DNA from: Nitrospira sp. UBA2082
Lineage (GTDB): Bacteria; Nitrospirota; Nitrospiria; Nitrospirales; Nitrospiraceae
Direction of reading: 5' to 3'
NCBI GenBank assembly: GCA_002331335.1
Contig: DCZO01000014.1
Span: forward strand, 168,825 to 232,824
Length of the DNA stretch: 64,000 nt
The notes below the pieces were generated by a model. The model was not told the DNA's origin. It searched no databases and saw only the letters and a list, made by a program, of their open reading frames with translations. The position numbers were made by a program, and so were the translations under genes. Shown one piece after another: positions 61,151 to 64,000 of this stretch (position 1 is the stretch's first letter; each line of letters begins with the position of its first letter).

Positions 61151-62352
61151 TAGCCCTCCATGCTCAGACAGGAATGCGCCGTCCTGTTTTGGCGCTCATG
61201 TCGTGGCAAATTCGACCAGGCTCGGAGCTGTTCGCACACCCGGAGAATGTGGTCTTCGCGTTCATCGGGAAAACATGGGAGCGTCACGATCCGATCGGCT
61301 ACTCGTTCGGTCATCGGGAGACGCTCTCCGCCTCTGATACGTCCGGCGTAGGCGGGCTGGCGATGAATCGGTAGTGGATAGTGTCGGGCAGTCCGAATGC
61401 CGTGACGATGACACGATTCCTCAAAGGCCGGACGGTCTTCGCACTCAATCACAAAGAGGTGCATCGCATGGGTGGTGGACGGAATACGGGTGGGGGCAAT
61501 CAGGTCCGAGCACACAATGGATTGCCGATAGCGGTCGGCGATGGATCGCCGGCGCGCGTTACGCTGATCGAGCAGCGGTAATTTGACTCGCAGGACCGCC
61601 GCTTGCAGTTCGTCCAGGCGCGAATTGACCCCGGGGACATGACTGACATAGCGTTCGCGCCAGCCATATTCGCGCAGCTCCCGAAGCCGTTGCGCCACCG
61701 CGCTGTCGGTTGTGACAACGGCGCCGCCGTCTCCCAACGCACCGAGGTTCTTGGTCGGATAAAAGCTGAACGCGGCCGCATGGCCGAAGGTGCCGACCTT
61801 CCGTTCGTCGATGGCCGCGCCATGCGCCTGCGCACAGTCTTCAACGACGGCAATGCCGTACGACGCCGCGATGGCCAGGATCGGCTCCATCGGCGCAGGC
61901 TGCCCATAGAGATGCACGGGAAGAATCGCTTTCGTCTTCGAGGTCACTGCCCCCGCAATCAAATCGGGATCGATGCAGCGTGTCACGGGATCGATGTCCA
62001 CGAATACCGGGATGGCGCCGATGACTTCGATGGCGGCCACCGTGGCAACTGCGGTATGCGCGACCGTCACCACTTCATCGTTCCGCCCCACGCCAACCGC
62101 CCGCAACGCCAGTGCGATCGCATCGGTCCCGCTCGCCGTGCCCACGCAATGGCGGAGCCCCAGATAGGCCGCCCATTCTTGTTCGAATGCCGCCACCTCG
62201 TCGCCGAGGATATAGGTGCCTGAGGACAAGACCCTCTCGATAGCTTCTTGAAGAGCAGGTCGTAGGACCGCTGTTTCCGCGCCGGGGTCGGCGACCGGAA
62301 TCCACTCAGGCGGCGACTGCGATCGGCCAGTAGTGAGCTGCATGACGTTCAT
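61150..62352 (-). CDS. DegT/DnrJ/EryC1-family sugar aminotransferase
   Basis: From the ATG at 62352 (GGAG four bases upstream) the product has 400 residues. PLP-dependent motifs are TASGTDAIALALRAVG, VVEDCAQAHGAAID and the lysine in FSFYPTKNLGALGDGG. It aminates a keto-sugar nucleotide. The open frame extends to 62493 inside the upstream epimerase gene. The overlap with that gene (47 bases) suggests coupling, and its epimerase/dehydratase may make the keto substrate. Confidence 0.92.
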   Translation of the reverse strand: MNVMQLTTGRSQSPPEWIPVADPGAETAVLRPALQEAIERVLSSGTYILGDEVAAFEQEWAAYLGLRHCVGTASGTDAIALALRAVGVGRNDEVVTVAHTAVATVAAIEVIGAIPVFVDIDPVTRCIDPDLIAGAVTSKTKAILPVHLYGQPAPMEPILAIAASYGIAVVEDCAQAHGAAIDERKVGTFGHAAAFSFYPTKNLGALGDGGAVVTTDSAVAQRLRELREYGWRERYVSHVPGVNSRLDELQAAVLRVKLPLLDQRNARRRSIADRYRQSIVCSDLIAPTRIPSTTHAMHLFVIECEDRPAFEESCHRHGIRTARHYPLPIHRQPAYAGRIRGGERLPMTERVADRIVTLPCFPDEREDHILRVCEQLRAWSNLPRHERQNRTAHSCLSMEG

Positions 62353-63313
62353 AAAACTCCAGAGTGTGCCGGAGACCATCTCGAAGAGACGTACGTGGCG
62401 TCCATCCGAGTTGCCGACGGATTTTTCCAAAATCGCCGTAGTAGTCGCCGATGTCGATGACCTTCCTCGCGGCGGGAAAGGGTACGAGCTCACAGGTCCC
62501 GCCGGGATGCAACGCGATCAGCTGTTCGGCGGTCTCCCGCAGGCTGACCGGATGGTCGTGCCCGAGATTGAACACCTGTCCGTTCGCCTCCTTCGATTCC
62601 GCCGCAAGCAGCAACGCCTCCACCACATCGTCGACGTAATTAAAATCACGGAGCTGGGTGCCGCTCCCATAGATCAGAATGGGCCGGCCTTCCAGCAGCC
62701 GACGAATCCAGATACCCAGAAATGTTTGCCGGTCATCGACGACCCTCATGCGGGGTCCATAGGTGTTCGTCAGCCGCAGGACGGTCGTCTGGATGCCATG
62801 GACCTGATGATACAGGAGGTGATACAGCTCCCCGGCCAGCTTGTTGATGCCGTTAACGTCCACCGGTTGCAGCGGGTGCGCTTCGTCCACGGGAAGATAC
62901 GCCGGCTTGCCATAGATCTGTCTGGTGCCGGCGAAGACGACTTTGATATCCCGGTTGTAGTGCCGGCAGGCTTCCAGAATGGAGAGCTGTGCCCGCGCGT
63001 TGATTTCCAGATCCGCCTGCGGCTGCTCCATCGAGTCCAGGTGGCTGGTCTGCCCCGCCAGGTTGAACAAGACGTCTTGCTGCCGGAGCAGATACTTCAT
63101 GGCATGCTCGTCCCGGACATCGGCAATATTGACCCGCACCTGATCTCGTACCGGTTCGATGTTCCAGAGATTGCCGCCGTATTCCGGAATCATGCTGTCC
63201 ACCAGCGTGACCCGCGCACCGAGTTCGACCAGGCGAATCGCCAGCGTCGAGCCGATAAACCCGAGTCCGCCGGTAATCAGCGCGCGCGACCCGCGAAACC
63301 CTTCATGCGGCAT
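62306..63313 (-). CDS. NAD-dependent sugar-nucleotide epimerase/dehydratase
   Basis: The product has 335 residues from the ATG at 63313. The Rossmann motif is ALITGGLGFIGSTLAIRL. The SDR catalytic Tyr-x-x-x-Lys is not in its usual form: the region reads VVFAGTRQIYGKPAYLPVDE, then VNGINKLAGELYHLL, in which Asn-Lys stands where Tyr-xxx-Lys is normal (GINKLAG). Ser/Thr and Lys are present. It likely makes a UDP- or dTDP-keto or epimerised sugar. The longer frame to 63466 is inside the methyltransferase gene. Confidence 0.85.
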   Translation of the reverse strand: MPHEGFRGSRALITGGLGFIGSTLAIRLVELGARVTLVDSMIPEYGGNLWNIEPVRDQVRVNIADVRDEHAMKYLLRQQDVLFNLAGQTSHLDSMEQPQADLEINARAQLSILEACRHYNRDIKVVFAGTRQIYGKPAYLPVDEAHPLQPVDVNGINKLAGELYHLLYHQVHGIQTTVLRLTNTYGPRMRVVDDRQTFLGIWIRRLLEGRPILIYGSGTQLRDFNYVDDVVEALLLAAESKEANGQVFNLGHDHPVSLRETAEQLIALHPGGTCELVPFPAARKVIDIGDYYGDFGKIRRQLGWTPRTSLRDGLRHTLEFYERHAAHYWPIAVAA

Positions 63314-63965
63314 GGGAGGCCTTTCTGAACACATACGTCGCATCGAACTCATCCCGGCCGTCCTGCCGGTCGTATTCCACACGTGCCTCACACTCCAATC
63401 CGGCATGGGTACAGAGCTCGAACAGTTCGTCCTCGTTGAAGCGCAGTTCGAATGTCTCAACGCCATAGGCGAGTTTCTTGAAGTAGGCGGTGGCCGCGGT
63501 ACGATACATCGGCGTCCGGTGCAACACTACGAAGCCGGAGGCGACACGCGCCGCTTCGGCGATGTGCGCAGCGTAATTCTGGACGTGGAGCAGTACGCCG
63601 GAGGACACGACGATGGGATATGCGTTGTCCTCGAACCGCAAGGCCGCTCCATCACCCACTTCAAATCGCGCCTGTGGATAGTACGTGCGGGCCAGACGGA
63701 TCATGGCGGGCGAGAAATCCACTCCCACGTAGGACAGCCTGGTCTTCAGCAGATATTCGAGCGCTTCGTAGTAGTAGCCGCTCGCGCAGCCGACCTCCAG
63801 CAGGCCGATGCCCGGACGCACATGCGGCTCCAGCGCGTCGGCCAGGACCTGGAATACTTTGGGAGGCCGACCTCGGTACAGGTCCGACAATTCCTGCTGC
63901 ACGAGCGCCCGCTGCTTTCGCGGAATCTCGTCCGAACACCAGGACTGGGCCAACTCTGCGGTCAC
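63303..63965 (-). CDS. Class I SAM-dependent methyltransferase
   Basis: The product has 220 residues. The SAM motif is GLLEVGCASGYYYEALEYL, followed by YVGVDFSPAMIRLA and the acidic motif FEVGDGAALRFEDN. It is a small-molecule methyltransferase; the sugar context suggests a sugar or glycan acceptor. The start is uncertain: GTG at 63965 has no good ribosome-binding site, and the TTG at 63953 (GAGG seven bases before) is an alternative. It overlaps the epimerase by 11 bases. The remaining 35 bases to the window end may hold the 3' end of an upstream gene. Confidence 0.85.
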   Translation of the reverse strand: MTAELAQSWCSDEIPRKQRALVQQELSDLYRGRPPKVFQVLADALEPHVRPGIGLLEVGCASGYYYEALEYLLKTRLSYVGVDFSPAMIRLARTYYPQARFEVGDGAALRFEDNAYPIVVSSGVLLHVQNYAAHIAEAARVASGFVVLHRTPMYRTAATAYFKKLAYGVETFELRFNEDELFELCTHAGLECEARVEYDRQDGRDEFDATYVFRKASHAA

Positions 63966-64000
63966 CTCATGGGAGGCAATCTGCCGATGGGCATACGACA

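Overview
The window is GC-rich bacterial chromosome. Gene content (citrate synthase, class II fumarase and ACT-domain malic enzyme near a soluble transhydrogenase; a diderm type II secretion system; flagella with CheD and CheZ) and overall protein style suggest a Nitrospira-like member of Nitrospirota. That assignment is inference: no rRNA or other phylogenetic marker is present. I saw no tRNA, rRNA, CRISPR array, insertion sequence or phage gene.

Layout. (1) 1-17.3 kb, housekeeping: 3' end of sthA, tex, fumC, an Hsp20 gene with a clear terminator, citrate synthase, a 188-bp palindromic element, small hypothetical genes, an ArsC/Spx-like reductase, a membrane GGDEF-like protein, rnd with a J-domain gene, malic enzyme, and an unusual fusion of a YyaL-type thioredoxin-fold protein with an aldo/keto reductase. 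(2) 17.3-29.2 kb, + strand: OmpA-type lipoprotein, then type II secretion genes in the order gspC, E, F, G, H, I, J, N, L, M, K. No secretin (gspD) or prepilin peptidase (gspO) gene is present. (3) 29.3-45.5 kb, all on the - strand: a partner-switch module (response regulator/ATPase, Hpt, response regulator/PP2C phosphatase, STAS), then cheB, cheD, cheR, a large PAS-containing MCP, cheW, cheA, cheY, a second CheZ-like gene, a STAS gene, motB, motA, cheZ and cheY. (4) 45.8-51.5 kb, - strand: HTH, PilZ and GGDEF-like genes, then fliT-like, fliS, fliD, flaG and fliC. (5) 51.5-64 kb, - strand: an unknown flagellum-linked gene, then a glycan/sugar-nucleotide island (two GT9 enzymes, a CgeB-like glycosyltransferase, a 1392-residue multi-transferase, aminotransferase, epimerase, methyltransferase) that may glycosylate flagellin or build surface polysaccharide.

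The most unusual feature is a family of at least 14 dispersed elements, roughly 35-160 bp long. Most consist of two inverted arms of imperfect 7-base units, mostly of the form GTNNNNN. The unit sequence differs between elements, while the 7-base period and facing arms are kept. They lie between genes of regions 2-5, and also inside coding sequence: in the linkers of CheA and CheB, in the prepilin leader of GspG, and over the start codon of gspH. A second theme is possible cyclic-di-GMP input: GspE carries an N-terminal repeat with the exact 24-5-24 MshEN spacing, CheA carries a similar pair with 24-1-24 spacing, and a PilZ protein and two GGDEF-family proteins with altered active-site motifs lie in the window.
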